Under the pieces are notes generated by a model. It had not been told where the DNA came from, did not search any database, and saw only the letters and a list, made by a program, of their open reading frames with translations. From positions 19,190 through 83,189 of the forward strand of contig JBMNIX010000008.1 of assembly GCA_050951365.1 (NCBI GenBank): 64,000 bases of DNA, read 5' to 3'. Each line of letters starts with the position of its first letter. The first letter of the stretch is position 1. Positions 36,202-43,627 of this stretch are shown one piece after another. The translations under genes and the position numbers were made by a program. This DNA comes from JAAYHG01 sp012735455 (GTDB lineage Bacteria > Bacillota > DTU030 > DUMP01).

Positions 36202-36755
36202 GGGAAGTGCACCGGGTGGGAATGGCCGATCTGGCAGCAGCCCGGGTTCCAGTGGTGCTGTGCACTATTGGACTCGGCTCCTGTGTTGGTATAGCCCTCT
36301 ATGACCGAGAGACAAGAGTTGGTGGGTTGGCGCACATCATGCTGCCGCAAGCTGGGCTACGCGTTACCAACGCGGCGAAATTTGCCGATACAGCCCTACC
36401 GCTCCTGGTGGAAAAGATGGTTCACTTGGGTGCCCACCCCAAGCGATTAACGGCCAAAATTGCAGGTGGTGCCCAAATGTTCCAGCTGGCCGAACCCACT
36501 GAGACCATGCGGATCGGTGAGCGTAACACAGAAGCCGTTTTGGCTTGGTTAAGGGCGGCCAACATACCGGTGCTTGCCCAAGATACCGGTGGTAACTGGG
36601 GACGGACCGTGGAGTTTGATACCGCGAACGGCGAACTCTTGGGTGAAAACCATTGCGCGCGGGATAAAGCGGCTATAACATCTGCTGGGTGGGGAGGAGA
36701 GGCTTGTGCCGTATCAAGAGCTTTGGCGGCGCTACAAGAAGCACCGTTCTCCTGA
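36198..36755 (+). CDS. cheD: Chemoreceptor glutamine deamidase CheD, C-terminus probably frameshifted
   Basis: Deamidates receptor glutamines and activates CheC. Catalytic Cys29 (GLGSCVGIAL) and His46 (GGLAHIMLP) are present. As written the protein is 185 residues and overlaps sigD by 50 bases. Its tail after GELL is not like the family. Dropping one G from GGG at 36641-36643 gives GELLVKTIARGIKRL and a stop at 36676-36678, a normal CheD end at 160 residues. That also leaves the sigD ribosome binding site in a proper gap. I therefore read the written end as a probable one-base insertion. Confidence 0.9.
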   Translation: MREVHRVGMADLAAARVPVVLCTIGLGSCVGIALYDRETRVGGLAHIMLPQAGLRVTNAAKFADTALPLLVEKMVHLGAHPKRLTAKIAGGAQMFQLAEPTETMRIGERNTEAVLAWLRAANIPVLAQDTGGNWGRTVEFDTANGELLGENHCARDKAAITSAGWGGEACAVSRALAALQEAPFS

Positions 36756-37506
36756 GGACTGGGAGCTGCTTGTAAGTCTGTATGCTCCGCTGGTCAAACA
36801 GGTGGCGGCGCGGCTAAGATTGGTACTTCCAGCCCATGTGGATTTTGACGACTTAGTGGGCAGTGGAGTCTTTGGTTTGCTCTCAGCTCTGGATCGTTTT
36901 GAACCAGAACGGGGCATAAAATTTGAAACTTTTGCCGCTGCCCGCATTCGTGGAGCCATTTTGGACGCACTTAGAGCAGCCGACTGGGCGCCACGCTCCC
37001 TCCGACAGGAGGAACGCCGCATTGCCGCGGTTTATGCAAGACTGGAGGCCAAGCTTGGGCGTCCAGCTTCAGCACCTGAGGTGTGTCGGGAGCTGGGCTG
37101 GACACTGAAAGAGCTCAAAGCGCACGAACGCGAGCTAAACCAGGCGGCGCTCCTTTCTTTAGATGCGGTTCTCAAGGGGCCAGAAATAGGTGAAGAGGTC
37201 AACCTGGGGGCTAGAATTGCTTCGGAGCAGGGCGATCCCGAACAAGCCTTAAGTGAGGCCGAGAAGAAACGACTGGTTGCCCAGGCTGTAGCAGAACTGC
37301 CCGAGAAGGAGAAACTGGTGATTGCCCTCTACTACTATGAAGAGCTGAACATCAAGGAAATCGCTCGTGTTCTCAAGGTGACAGAGTCCCGTATATCCCA
37401 GCTACATACCCGCGCTCTGTTGCGCCTTAGAGGTAAGCTCTCCAATTACCGGGACGAGTTAGACCTGATGGCGCGACAAAAGAGCCGGCAGTCAGCAGCG
37501 CGCTAG
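36706..37506 (+). CDS. sigD: Flagellar RNA polymerase sigma factor SigD (FliA/WhiG family)
   Basis: Sigma-28-type factor for late flagellar and chemotaxis genes. The 266-residue protein has region 2 (FDDLVGSGVFGLLSALDRFEP, then FETFAAARIRGAILDALR), region 3 (KLGRPASAPEVCRELG) and region 4 (LPEKEKLVIALYYYEELNIKEIARVLKVTESRISQLH, in adjoining blocks). GTG 36706 follows GGAGGAGAGG. Located at the end of the che block as in Bacillus subtilis. No anti-sigma FlgM is in the window. Confidence 0.95.
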   Translation: MPYQELWRRYKKHRSPEDWELLVSLYAPLVKQVAARLRLVLPAHVDFDDLVGSGVFGLLSALDRFEPERGIKFETFAAARIRGAILDALRAADWAPRSLRQEERRIAAVYARLEAKLGRPASAPEVCRELGWTLKELKAHERELNQAALLSLDAVLKGPEIGEEVNLGARIASEQGDPEQALSEAEKKRLVAQAVAELPEKEKLVIALYYYEELNIKEIARVLKVTESRISQLHTRALLRLRGKLSNYRDELDLMARQKSRQSAAR

Positions 37507-37536
37507 TTCAGCTATGGGGAAGAGCGGTGAGAACAA

Positions 37537-37845
37537 GTGGGAGTGCAAGGAATAGAGCTAAGAACCATTCTACCGCGTTCGGATGAGGTAAGCCACGTGC
37601 AGCGGCGGGGAGACGAAGGCTCAGCTCAGGAGCGTTTTGCTGCCCAGTTGAACCAGGAACTGTACGAGAAACGTCAAGGGGTAGGAGAGGCACCGAAAAC
37701 TGAGGGAGAGCGCATTGACAACACGAGGCCGCGGCAGGGAAGTCCTAAGGAGCAACAAAAAAAGAAGGGCAGGCGTAGGCACCACAGGCAAGAGGTTTGC
37801 AGTCAAGACGGTGCCCGGGGACATAGGCTTGACGTGCGCGCGTGA
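37537..37845 (+). CDS. Small conserved-type flagellar operon protein, function unknown
   Basis: A 102-residue, highly charged protein (Gln, Arg, Lys, Glu-rich) with no membrane segment. It opens GIELRTILPRSDEVSHVQ and ends GHRLDVRA. Small proteins with a similar layout (LP-x-E-V near the start, a hydrophilic middle and a terminal hydrophobic-D-V/I-K/R strand) occur after sigD in other Clostridia, as far as I recall. GTG 37537 has only a weak GTGAG upstream. Its stop overlaps the GTG alternative of the next gene. No function can be assigned. Confidence 0.65.
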   Translation: MGVQGIELRTILPRSDEVSHVQRRGDEGSAQERFAAQLNQELYEKRQGVGEAPKTEGERIDNTRPRQGSPKEQQKKKGRRRHHRQEVCSQDGARGHRLDVRA

Positions 37846-37859
37846 AGGAGGCTCGGGAA

Positions 37860-38318
37860 ATGAGCAGTATTGGGTCCTTGTTCTTGGCATTGGTGGCAGG
37901 TTACTTCGGCGGATGGCTGGCGCTCTCGTTGCACAAGGAAAAAAGGGAGCATGAGCTCAGGGTGGCTGTGGAAGAGCTGATAAGCGAACTGGCTGTGGCA
38001 GCCGAGGTGGCGAGCCAACGTGTGGAAGAAAAAATGAAGGAGATGGAAGGACTTCTAGCCTCCAACGCTACACTTTTTGTTGGACCCTCGGAGGAGGTAG
38101 AACTGCCGGGAGTAGAGCGAAAGCCCGATTCAGCTGTCTTCCTGAGAGACCATAACTTGGCTGCAGCCAAGAAAACCCCAGGGGAAATCTTTGGGGAGGA
38201 TGTAAGGCAGAAAATCCTAGCGCTGGCGGCGCAAGGACAGGACCCTGTCTTAATAGCACAGGCGCTCAAGATTGGGCGGGGCGAGGTTGAATTGGTCCTT
38301 AATCTAGCCTCCAGGTAG
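37860..38318 (+). CDS. Membrane-anchored DUF6115/SwrB-like protein
   Basis: A 152-residue protein with one N-terminal membrane segment (SLFLALVAGYFGGWLALSL), a coiled coil (about 25-70) and a C-terminal helix-turn-helix-like segment (DPVLIAQALKIGRGEVELVL). The layout resembles YlxL/SwrB, which follows sigD in Bacillus subtilis and promotes flagellar assembly. ATG 37860 is preferred over GTG 37842 because AAGGAGG lies 8 bases upstream. The equivalence with SwrB is inferred from layout and position. Confidence 0.7.
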   Translation: MSSIGSLFLALVAGYFGGWLALSLHKEKREHELRVAVEELISELAVAAEVASQRVEEKMKEMEGLLASNATLFVGPSEEVELPGVERKPDSAVFLRDHNLAAAKKTPGEIFGEDVRQKILALAAQGQDPVLIAQALKIGRGEVELVLNLASR

Positions 38319-38422
38319 CTCACAGATATCATTGGCTACAAGCTCAGTTTCCTTACACAGCTTCTACTGGTTGGTAATAATGCCGCTGCAGGAAGGCATA
38401 ATATACCAGGAGGTGGTGGCGT

Positions 38423-38944
38423 GTGACGGGAACGAGGAGAGACCGCTCTTATTTAATAGGGCTTTTGGTAGGGAGTAGTCTCGGGATAGTTTTGTCTGCG
38501 GTGATTCTTGCGTTTCTTCTGCACAATGGTGTGACTGTTAGGTTAGAGGCGCAGACTTTGGCCCAATCGCTGGCCCTCCAAGCTGAGGAGAGGTTGCTAT
38601 TTCACATGCCCTCGCTCTTGGGTGAAGCGCGCAAGAGGGTGCCGGACTTGGTACGGCCGGAACTTAAGCGGCGCCTAGAGGCCGCCAAGATCGAGTTTTA
38701 CGGAGTGAGTATTAGTGTTCCACCAGAGTCATTGGGAGGACTAGAGAATTACTTGGTAGGACTGGTAGAACAAACGGTGGGCAAATTACTCGACGGCTTT
38801 TTCGATGACTTTAGGGCAGGTGGGAGCAGAGCTCCCCTCGAGGCAGCTTTAGCTGAGGTGCTCTGTACAGAACTCGGAGGCAAGGTCCTGAATGTAACAC
38901 TGTTTAGTCTTTGGTCCGTGCCGGTTACTCTCGTAGTTGAATGA
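38423..38944 (+). CDS. Uncharacterised single-pass membrane protein
   Basis: I do not recognise this 173-residue protein. It has a basic N-terminus, one strong membrane segment (about residues 10-33, IGLLVGSSLGIVLSAVILAFLL) and a mostly helical extracytoplasmic part. That part resembles the start of sporulation or envelope proteins only in general character. GTG 38423 follows AGGAGGTGG. A 104-base gap separates it from the previous gene; I saw no convincing promoter there. It is the last gene before the rpsB promoter and could be either the end of the fla/che operon or a separate unit. Confidence 0.6.
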   Translation: MTGTRRDRSYLIGLLVGSSLGIVLSAVILAFLLHNGVTVRLEAQTLAQSLALQAEERLLFHMPSLLGEARKRVPDLVRPELKRRLEAAKIEFYGVSISVPPESLGGLENYLVGLVEQTVGKLLDGFFDDFRAGGSRAPLEAALAEVLCTELGGKVLNVTLFSLWSVPVTLVVE

Positions 38945-38967
38945 ATTCTATTGCCGCTGTGCTGATA

Positions 38968-38996
38968 TTGCTAAGGCCGGGAATCTATGGTATACT
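38968..38996 (+). promoter_or_regulatory. Sigma-A promoter for the rpsB operon
   Basis: TTGCTA (38968-38973) and TATACT (38991-38996) are separated by exactly 17 bp, about 100 bases ahead of rpsB. The roughly 95-base leader that follows is G-rich. It could hold an S2-responsive structure, which I cannot confirm by eye. Confidence 0.75.
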
Positions 38997-39095
38997 ACTT
39001 CCGGCTAGAACACACGCTCCTTGACTTGGCTGGGGGTGCCTCTTGGTCCTGGCTGGGAACGAAGGGGGCGGAGGCAAAACGTGAGGAGGTTTAGA

Positions 39096-39810
39096 ATGTC
39101 AGTAATCACCATGAAACAGCTTTTGGAATCCGGGTGTTCATTTTGGGCACCAGACCAGACGCTGGAACCCGAAGATGGCAGAGTACATCTTTACCGAGCG
39201 CAACGGCATCTACATCATTGACCTACAGAAAACAGTACGCAAGGTGGAAGAGGCGTACAATTTTGTTCGCGACCTGGCTGCGCAAGGTGGCTCGATTCTT
39301 TTTGTCGGCACGAAGAAACAGGCTCAAGAGTCAATCCGAGAAGAAGCTGAACGCTGTGGGATGTATTACGTTAATGTTCGTTGGCTTGGTGGGATGTTGA
39401 CCAACTACCAGACTATAAAGAGACGCATCAATCGCCTTACTGAGTTGGAGAAGATGGAAGAGGACGGCACACTTTCGGTACTGCCCAAAAAAGAAGTCAT
39501 GCAGCTTATGGCAGAGAAAGAGCGGCTGAATAAGTATCTCGGTGGGATAAAGGATATGCCCGGGCTACCGCAGGCAATCTATGTGGTAGACCCGCGGAAA
39601 GAGAGAATAGCTGTAGCCGAAGCACGAAAATTAGGTATTCCCATCGTTGCTATTGTGGACACTAACTGTGATCCAGATGAAGTGGATTATATCATCCCTG
39701 GGAATGATGATGCCATTCGGGCGGTAAAATTGCTCACCAGCAAGATAGCTGATGCGGTGCTTGAAGGGAAGCAGGGCGAACAAGCTGCGGAAGCGGTAGA
39801 GGCTGAGTGA
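39096..39810 (+). CDS. rpsB: 30S ribosomal protein S2, frame interrupted near the start
   Basis: Essential small-subunit protein. The gene opens at ATG 39096 behind GTGAGGAGG with MSVITMKQLLESG. The family sequence then continues one frame over as VHFGHQTRRWNPKMAEYIF and runs cleanly to the stop. One extra G in GGG at 39132-39134 explains it. An automated call may start at ATG 39175 (211 residues) and lose the N-terminus. The corrected protein is 237 residues, the normal length. Because S2 is essential and the rest is well conserved, a sequence error is far more likely than a real shift. Confidence 0.93.
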
Positions 39811-39816
39811 GGGATG

Positions 39817-39850
39817 AGGTAAGGGTGGAGGGGCGGGACGGCCCTTACCT
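39817..39850 (+). terminator. Hairpin between rpsB and tsf (attenuator or weak terminator)
   Basis: AGGTAAGGG (39817-39825) pairs perfectly with CCCTTACCT (39842-39850) over a 16-base G-rich loop. A pyrimidine-rich stretch (GCCCTTTCCTTTTATT) follows. It lies between two genes that must both be expressed, so partial termination or mRNA processing that sets the S2 to EF-Ts ratio is likely. Confidence 0.6.
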
Positions 39851-39886
39851 GCCCTTTCCTTTTATTATGTGAGGAGGTACAAGCTA

Positions 39887-40489
39887 GTGGCAATAACAGC
39901 TGAGATGGTTAAGGAACTGAGGACAAAAACAGGTGCAGGTATGATGGATTGCAAGCGAGCTCTCCAAGAAACGAATGGTGACATGGAAAAGGCCATTGAG
40001 TACCTGCGTGAAAAGGGCTTGGCTGCAGCAGCAAAGAGAGCGGGAAGAGCTGCAGCTGAAGGTGTGATTGAGGCTTACATTCATTTAGGAGAGAAACTAG
40101 GTGTGCTGGTTGAGGTGAATTGCGAGACGGACTTTGTGGCACGCACCCCCGAGTTTAAGGAGTTTGCCCGAGACATAGCTATGCAAGTAGCTGCTGCCAA
40201 CCCACAGTACGTGAGCCCGGACGATATACCGCAAGAGGTTTTAGACAAAGAAAGAGAGATTCTTCGGGCCCAGACTCTGAACGAAGGCAAGCCTGAAAAG
40301 GTAGTTGACCGCATTGTGGAGGGCCGCCTGGAAAAGTTCCGGGAAGAGGTGTGCCTGTTGGAACAGCCTTTCATCAAGGACCCGGAGAAAAAGGTCAAGG
40401 ATCTTTTAACGGAGAAAATAGCCCGCATTGGCGAGAACATAATCATCCGTCGTTTTGTGCGTTTCCAGTTAGGCGAGACTCAAGGATAG
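39887..40489 (+). CDS. tsf: Elongation factor Ts
   Basis: Guanine nucleotide exchange factor for EF-Tu. The 200-residue protein has the N-terminal TDF-type motif (VKELRTKTGAGMMDCKRAL) and the core NCETDFVARTPEF. It is of the short form that lacks the second core subdomain and coiled coil of E. coli EF-Ts (about 283 residues). GTG 39887 follows GTGAGGAGG. Confidence 0.95.
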   Translation: MAITAEMVKELRTKTGAGMMDCKRALQETNGDMEKAIEYLREKGLAAAAKRAGRAAAEGVIEAYIHLGEKLGVLVEVNCETDFVARTPEFKEFARDIAMQVAAANPQYVSPDDIPQEVLDKEREILRAQTLNEGKPEKVVDRIVEGRLEKFREEVCLLEQPFIKDPEKKVKDLLTEKIARIGENIIIRRFVRFQLGETQG

Positions 40490-40531
40490 CCCGTAGAAAC
40501 AGGTTCGATTTCGCACCTAGGGGGAGCTCCA

Positions 40532-41272
40532 ATGCTGAAACCTAAGTACCGTCGGGTTATCCTGAAGCTTAGCGGCGAGGCTTTGGCGGGCCAACGCGGC
40601 TTCGGTCTTGATCCACAGGTAATCAAGAACATAGCCCACGAAGTTAAGGAAGTTCACGACCTCGGAGTAGAGGTAGGCATAGTAGTCGGCGGCGGCAATA
40701 TTTGGCGCGGCATTGCGGGTAGTGCCATGGGGATTGACCGTGCTACGGCCGATTACATGGGGATGCTGGCCACGGTGATCAATTCTTTAGCCTTGCAGGG
40801 CGCCCTAGAGAACGCTGGCGTGGATACGCGTGTTCAAACGGCCATTGATATGCGCTCGGTGGCGGAGCCATACATCCGCCGTCGGGCAATACGACACCTA
40901 GAGAAAGAACGGGTAGTTATTTTTGCTGCTGGTACAGGTAATCCTTACTTCAGCACCGATACCACGGCGGCTTTGCGAGCGGCCGAAATCGAGGCCGAGG
41001 TCATTCTGATGGCCAAACGTGTGGATGGTGTTTACGACTCAGATCCTCTGCAGAATCCTGAAGCGAAAAAATTTACGGAGTTGGCCTTTAGCGACGTTCT
41101 GAATCAGGAATTGGGTGTTATGGACTCGACTGCTGCTTCGTTATGTCGCGACAACAATATTCCTTTGGTTGTGTTTGGGCTCTCTACGCCTGGTAATATT
41201 AGGCGCGCTGTCATGGGCGAGAGTATCGGAACATTTGTAGGGGGGGAAGCAAATGGCAACCGGATCGATTGA
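40532..41272 (+). CDS. pyrH: UMP kinase PyrH
   Basis: Bacterial UMP kinase of the amino-acid kinase fold; it makes UDP for pyrimidine synthesis. The 246-residue protein shows LKLSGEALAG, VVGGGNIWRG, GTGNPYFSTDT and the KRVDGVYDSDP block. ATG 40532 follows GGGGGAGCTCC. The end overlaps frr by 20 bases. rpsB-tsf-pyrH-frr is a near-universal bacterial order. Confidence 0.96.
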   Translation: MLKPKYRRVILKLSGEALAGQRGFGLDPQVIKNIAHEVKEVHDLGVEVGIVVGGGNIWRGIAGSAMGIDRATADYMGMLATVINSLALQGALENAGVDTRVQTAIDMRSVAEPYIRRRAIRHLEKERVVIFAAGTGNPYFSTDTTAALRAAEIEAEVILMAKRVDGVYDSDPLQNPEAKKFTELAFSDVLNQELGVMDSTAASLCRDNNIPLVVFGLSTPGNIRRAVMGESIGTFVGGEANGNRID

Positions 41273-41813
41273 ACATGAAGCCGAAGGAAAAATGAAGAAG
41301 ACGTTGGAGAGCTTACGAAAGGACCTGGCCTCCCTAAGGGCGGGTAGAGCAACCCCAGCACTGTTGGACAAGGTGAGTGTAGACTACTATGGTAGCCCGA
41401 CCCCAGTTAACCAAGTGGCCAACATTTCCATTCCGGAACCGCGTCTCCTGGTGATCCAACCATGGGAGCGCAGCATGATTGGAGCCATTGAGAAAGCTAT
41501 CTTGAAATCCGATCTCGGGCTAACCCCATCTTCTGACGGAGTTGTTATACGACTGACCATTCCCCAACTCACGGAGGAGCGGCGGCGTGAACTTAGCCGG
41601 GTAGTAAGAAAGAAGGCCGAGGAGGCTAAGGTTGCTATTCGCAACATACGCCGTGAGGCCAATGATAGTCTGAAAAAACTTCAAAAAGAAGGCTCTATTT
41701 CTGAGGATGAAGAGAAGAAACGACAGGAAGATATACAAAAACTAACGGACAACTATACCCGGGAAATAGATGGTGTGGCCCAAGCGAAAGAAAAAGAGAT
41801 CATGAGCATATGA
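41253..41813 (+). CDS. frr: Ribosome recycling factor
   Basis: Splits post-termination ribosomes together with EF-G. The 186-residue protein has the long three-helix bundle pattern and conserved blocks LRAGRATPALLDKV, YYGSPTPVNQVANIS and RNIRREAND. ATG 41253 follows GGGGGAAGC within the pyrH end. Its stop is part of an ATGA overlap with the next small gene. Confidence 0.96.
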   Translation: MATGSIEHEAEGKMKKTLESLRKDLASLRAGRATPALLDKVSVDYYGSPTPVNQVANISIPEPRLLVIQPWERSMIGAIEKAILKSDLGLTPSSDGVVIRLTIPQLTEERRRELSRVVRKKAEEAKVAIRNIRREANDSLKKLQKEGSISEDEEKKRQEDIQKLTDNYTREIDGVAQAKEKEIMSI

Positions 41814-42043
41814 GTAATACTGAAAGACCTCTGCCAAATGTTCTGGCCTACCCACTGGCAGAGGCCCGGAAGCTACTTGAAGACTCTGGTTATGTTGTCC
41901 GATGTGTTAGAGAGACAGCGGCACCCAATGTGAGGACGGGGAGTTCTTCCCTCCGTGTTGCCAGGGTGAGGTTTGACGAGGAAAAAGTGGACCTGGTTGT
42001 GGTGGCAGCCGAACCAGAGACGATGTTACAGAGGGCCCCCTGA
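41810..42043 (+). CDS. Small PASTA-like domain protein
   Basis: A 77-residue protein consisting of little more than one PASTA-like unit: LPNVLAYPLAEARKLLEDSGY, then a beta-strand region ending VDLVVVAAEP. PASTA units normally occur in tandem outside the membrane in PrkC kinases and penicillin-binding proteins; here there is no signal peptide or membrane segment. ATG 41810 overlaps the frr stop (ATGA), so it is translated with frr. A cytoplasmic role is implied by the sequence but unknown. Confidence 0.7.
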   Translation: MSNTERPLPNVLAYPLAEARKLLEDSGYVVRCVRETAAPNVRTGSSSLRVARVRFDEEKVDLVVVAAEPETMLQRAP

Positions 42044-42051
42044 TAGGGGGC
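42035..42051 (+). other. Hairpin over the stop codon of the PASTA-like gene
   Basis: GCCCCC (42035-42040) pairs with GGGGGC (42046-42051) around a 5-base loop (TGATA) that contains the stop codon. No T run follows, only ATTTGCCTT. A pause or stability element before uppS is possible. Confidence 0.4.
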
Positions 42052-42076
42052 ATTTGCCTTGTGAGGAGGGATAGGA

Positions 42077-42832
42077 GTGCCAAGGGAGACGCGAGGTGAA
42101 GCCAAGAATGCCCATAATAAGGGTCCCGGACCGGAACACGTAGCAATTATCATGGATGGTAACGGACGTTGGGCCCAGGCCCGAGGATTGCCGCGCATCA
42201 TGGGACATAGAGCCGGCTTAGAAGCGGTAAGGAGAACTATCCGGGCTGCAGTGGAACAGGGGATCAAGTACCTGACCCTATTTGCGTTTTCCACCGAGAA
42301 CTGGCGTCGCCCACGTTTAGAAGTTGAAGGACTTTTTACCCTGCTCAAAGAATACGTAGAAAAAGAGACCGCTGAGTTAGCATCCCAAGGTGTACGAGTG
42401 AGATTTTTGGGCGAGCGGAATGACCTCCCCGCCTGGGCGCAGGCAGTCATGGAGCGGTGCGAAAAGGCGACGGCCTCAGGGAACCATCTCAATCTTAATA
42501 TTGCTCTCAACTACGGTGGCCGCGCTGAAATTGTTCGTGCGGCTCAGCTACTGGCCAAGAAAGTAGCCGCACAAGCACTCCAGCCTGAGGACATCACCGC
42601 TACGGAATTAGCTGCACACCTTTATACAAGTGGTATGCCGGATCCGGATCTCTTGATCCGTACCAGTGGGGAGCTGCGCCTAAGCAACTTCCTGCTGTGG
42701 CAGTTGGCTTACACAGAACTTTACGTTACCCAGGTATTGTGGCCAGACTTTACCGGTTCTGACCTAAGTACCGCCTTGGCAGCCTACCGCAAGAGGGAAC
42801 GGCGCTATGGTGGGATAGCAAATAAAGGGTGA
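42077..42832 (+). CDS. uppS: Undecaprenyl diphosphate synthase (isoprenyl transferase)
   Basis: Cis-prenyltransferase that makes the C55 lipid carrier for cell-wall synthesis from FPP and IPP. The 251-residue protein shows Asp27 in IIMDGNGRWA, FAFSTENWRRP and the C-terminal PDLLIRTSGELRLSNFLLWQ block. GTG 42077 follows GTGAGGAGGG. It overlaps cdsA by 4 bases and stands in the classic uppS-cdsA-dxr-rseP block. Confidence 0.96.
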   Translation: MPRETRGEAKNAHNKGPGPEHVAIIMDGNGRWAQARGLPRIMGHRAGLEAVRRTIRAAVEQGIKYLTLFAFSTENWRRPRLEVEGLFTLLKEYVEKETAELASQGVRVRFLGERNDLPAWAQAVMERCEKATASGNHLNLNIALNYGGRAEIVRAAQLLAKKVAAQALQPEDITATELAAHLYTSGMPDPDLLIRTSGELRLSNFLLWQLAYTELYVTQVLWPDFTGSDLSTALAAYRKRERRYGGIANKG

Positions 42833-43611
42833 TAGTTTTGGCTGCTCGGATCATAACAGCCGTAGTAGGGATTCCTGCTATCTTGACTCTGGCCAGTGTA
42901 GGTGGTACTGCTTTTTTCATTTTGGTTTTGGCTTTATCAATCCTGGGCCTTAGAGAGTATCATACTTTAACCAAGACTCGCTCGGAACTGCGGGCTTGGA
43001 GTTATCTAGCCGGGGTTTTTGTTCTTCTTGACGCACATCTGTTTGGCGGTGCCTCCACCGAAATAGGTGGCGTTGTTTTATTGGCTCTGCTCCTAGTTAT
43101 CCTGCTGGTTGGTTTTCCTCGTTATAGTTTTGCCGAAGCTGGTACGGCCCTCTTAGGCGTGGCCTATATCCCTTTTTTATTTAGCTATCTTATTCATTTA
43201 CGGGCGTCAAGGGAAGGCGCTCTTTATACAGCCCTACTCTTTATTCTTACATGGGTTTCCGACAGCCTTGCTTTTTTCATTGGTTCGCGCTTTGGCAGGC
43301 GACCCTTGGCACCGCGAGTCAGCCCGAAAAAGACCTGGGAGGGTGCCGTGGCCGGTGTAGCTGGGACTGTTTTGACTATGTTTTTTGTACATAAATGGGT
43401 TTTTCTTGACCTTCTGCCGGCGGTGGCTTTGGGTGCTACTGTTGGTATCGTGGCTGAGGTGGGCGACTTGATCGAGTCGGTCCTGAAACGGCAAGCAGGG
43501 GCTAAGGACTCGGGCCGCATTCTTCCCGGACACGGTGGCATCTTGGACAGGTTTGACGCTTTGTTGTTAGCTGCGCCTACTATGTATCTCTTGTTGCGTC
43601 TCCGGGGATAA
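42829..43611 (+). CDS. cdsA: Phosphatidate cytidylyltransferase CdsA
   Basis: Integral membrane enzyme that makes CDP-diacylglycerol, the precursor of phospholipids. The 260-residue protein has about eight membrane segments. The family signature near the C-terminus is present as SPKKTWEGAVAG and the KRQAGAKDSGRILPGHGGILDR region. GTG 42829 overlaps the uppS stop; TTG 42838 is an alternative. Confidence 0.95.
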   Translation: MIVLAARIITAVVGIPAILTLASVGGTAFFILVLALSILGLREYHTLTKTRSELRAWSYLAGVFVLLDAHLFGGASTEIGGVVLLALLLVILLVGFPRYSFAEAGTALLGVAYIPFLFSYLIHLRASREGALYTALLFILTWVSDSLAFFIGSRFGRRPLAPRVSPKKTWEGAVAGVAGTVLTMFFVHKWVFLDLLPAVALGATVGIVAEVGDLIESVLKRQAGAKDSGRILPGHGGILDRFDALLLAAPTMYLLLRLRG

Positions 43612-43627
43612 AAGGAGGTGGACGCTT

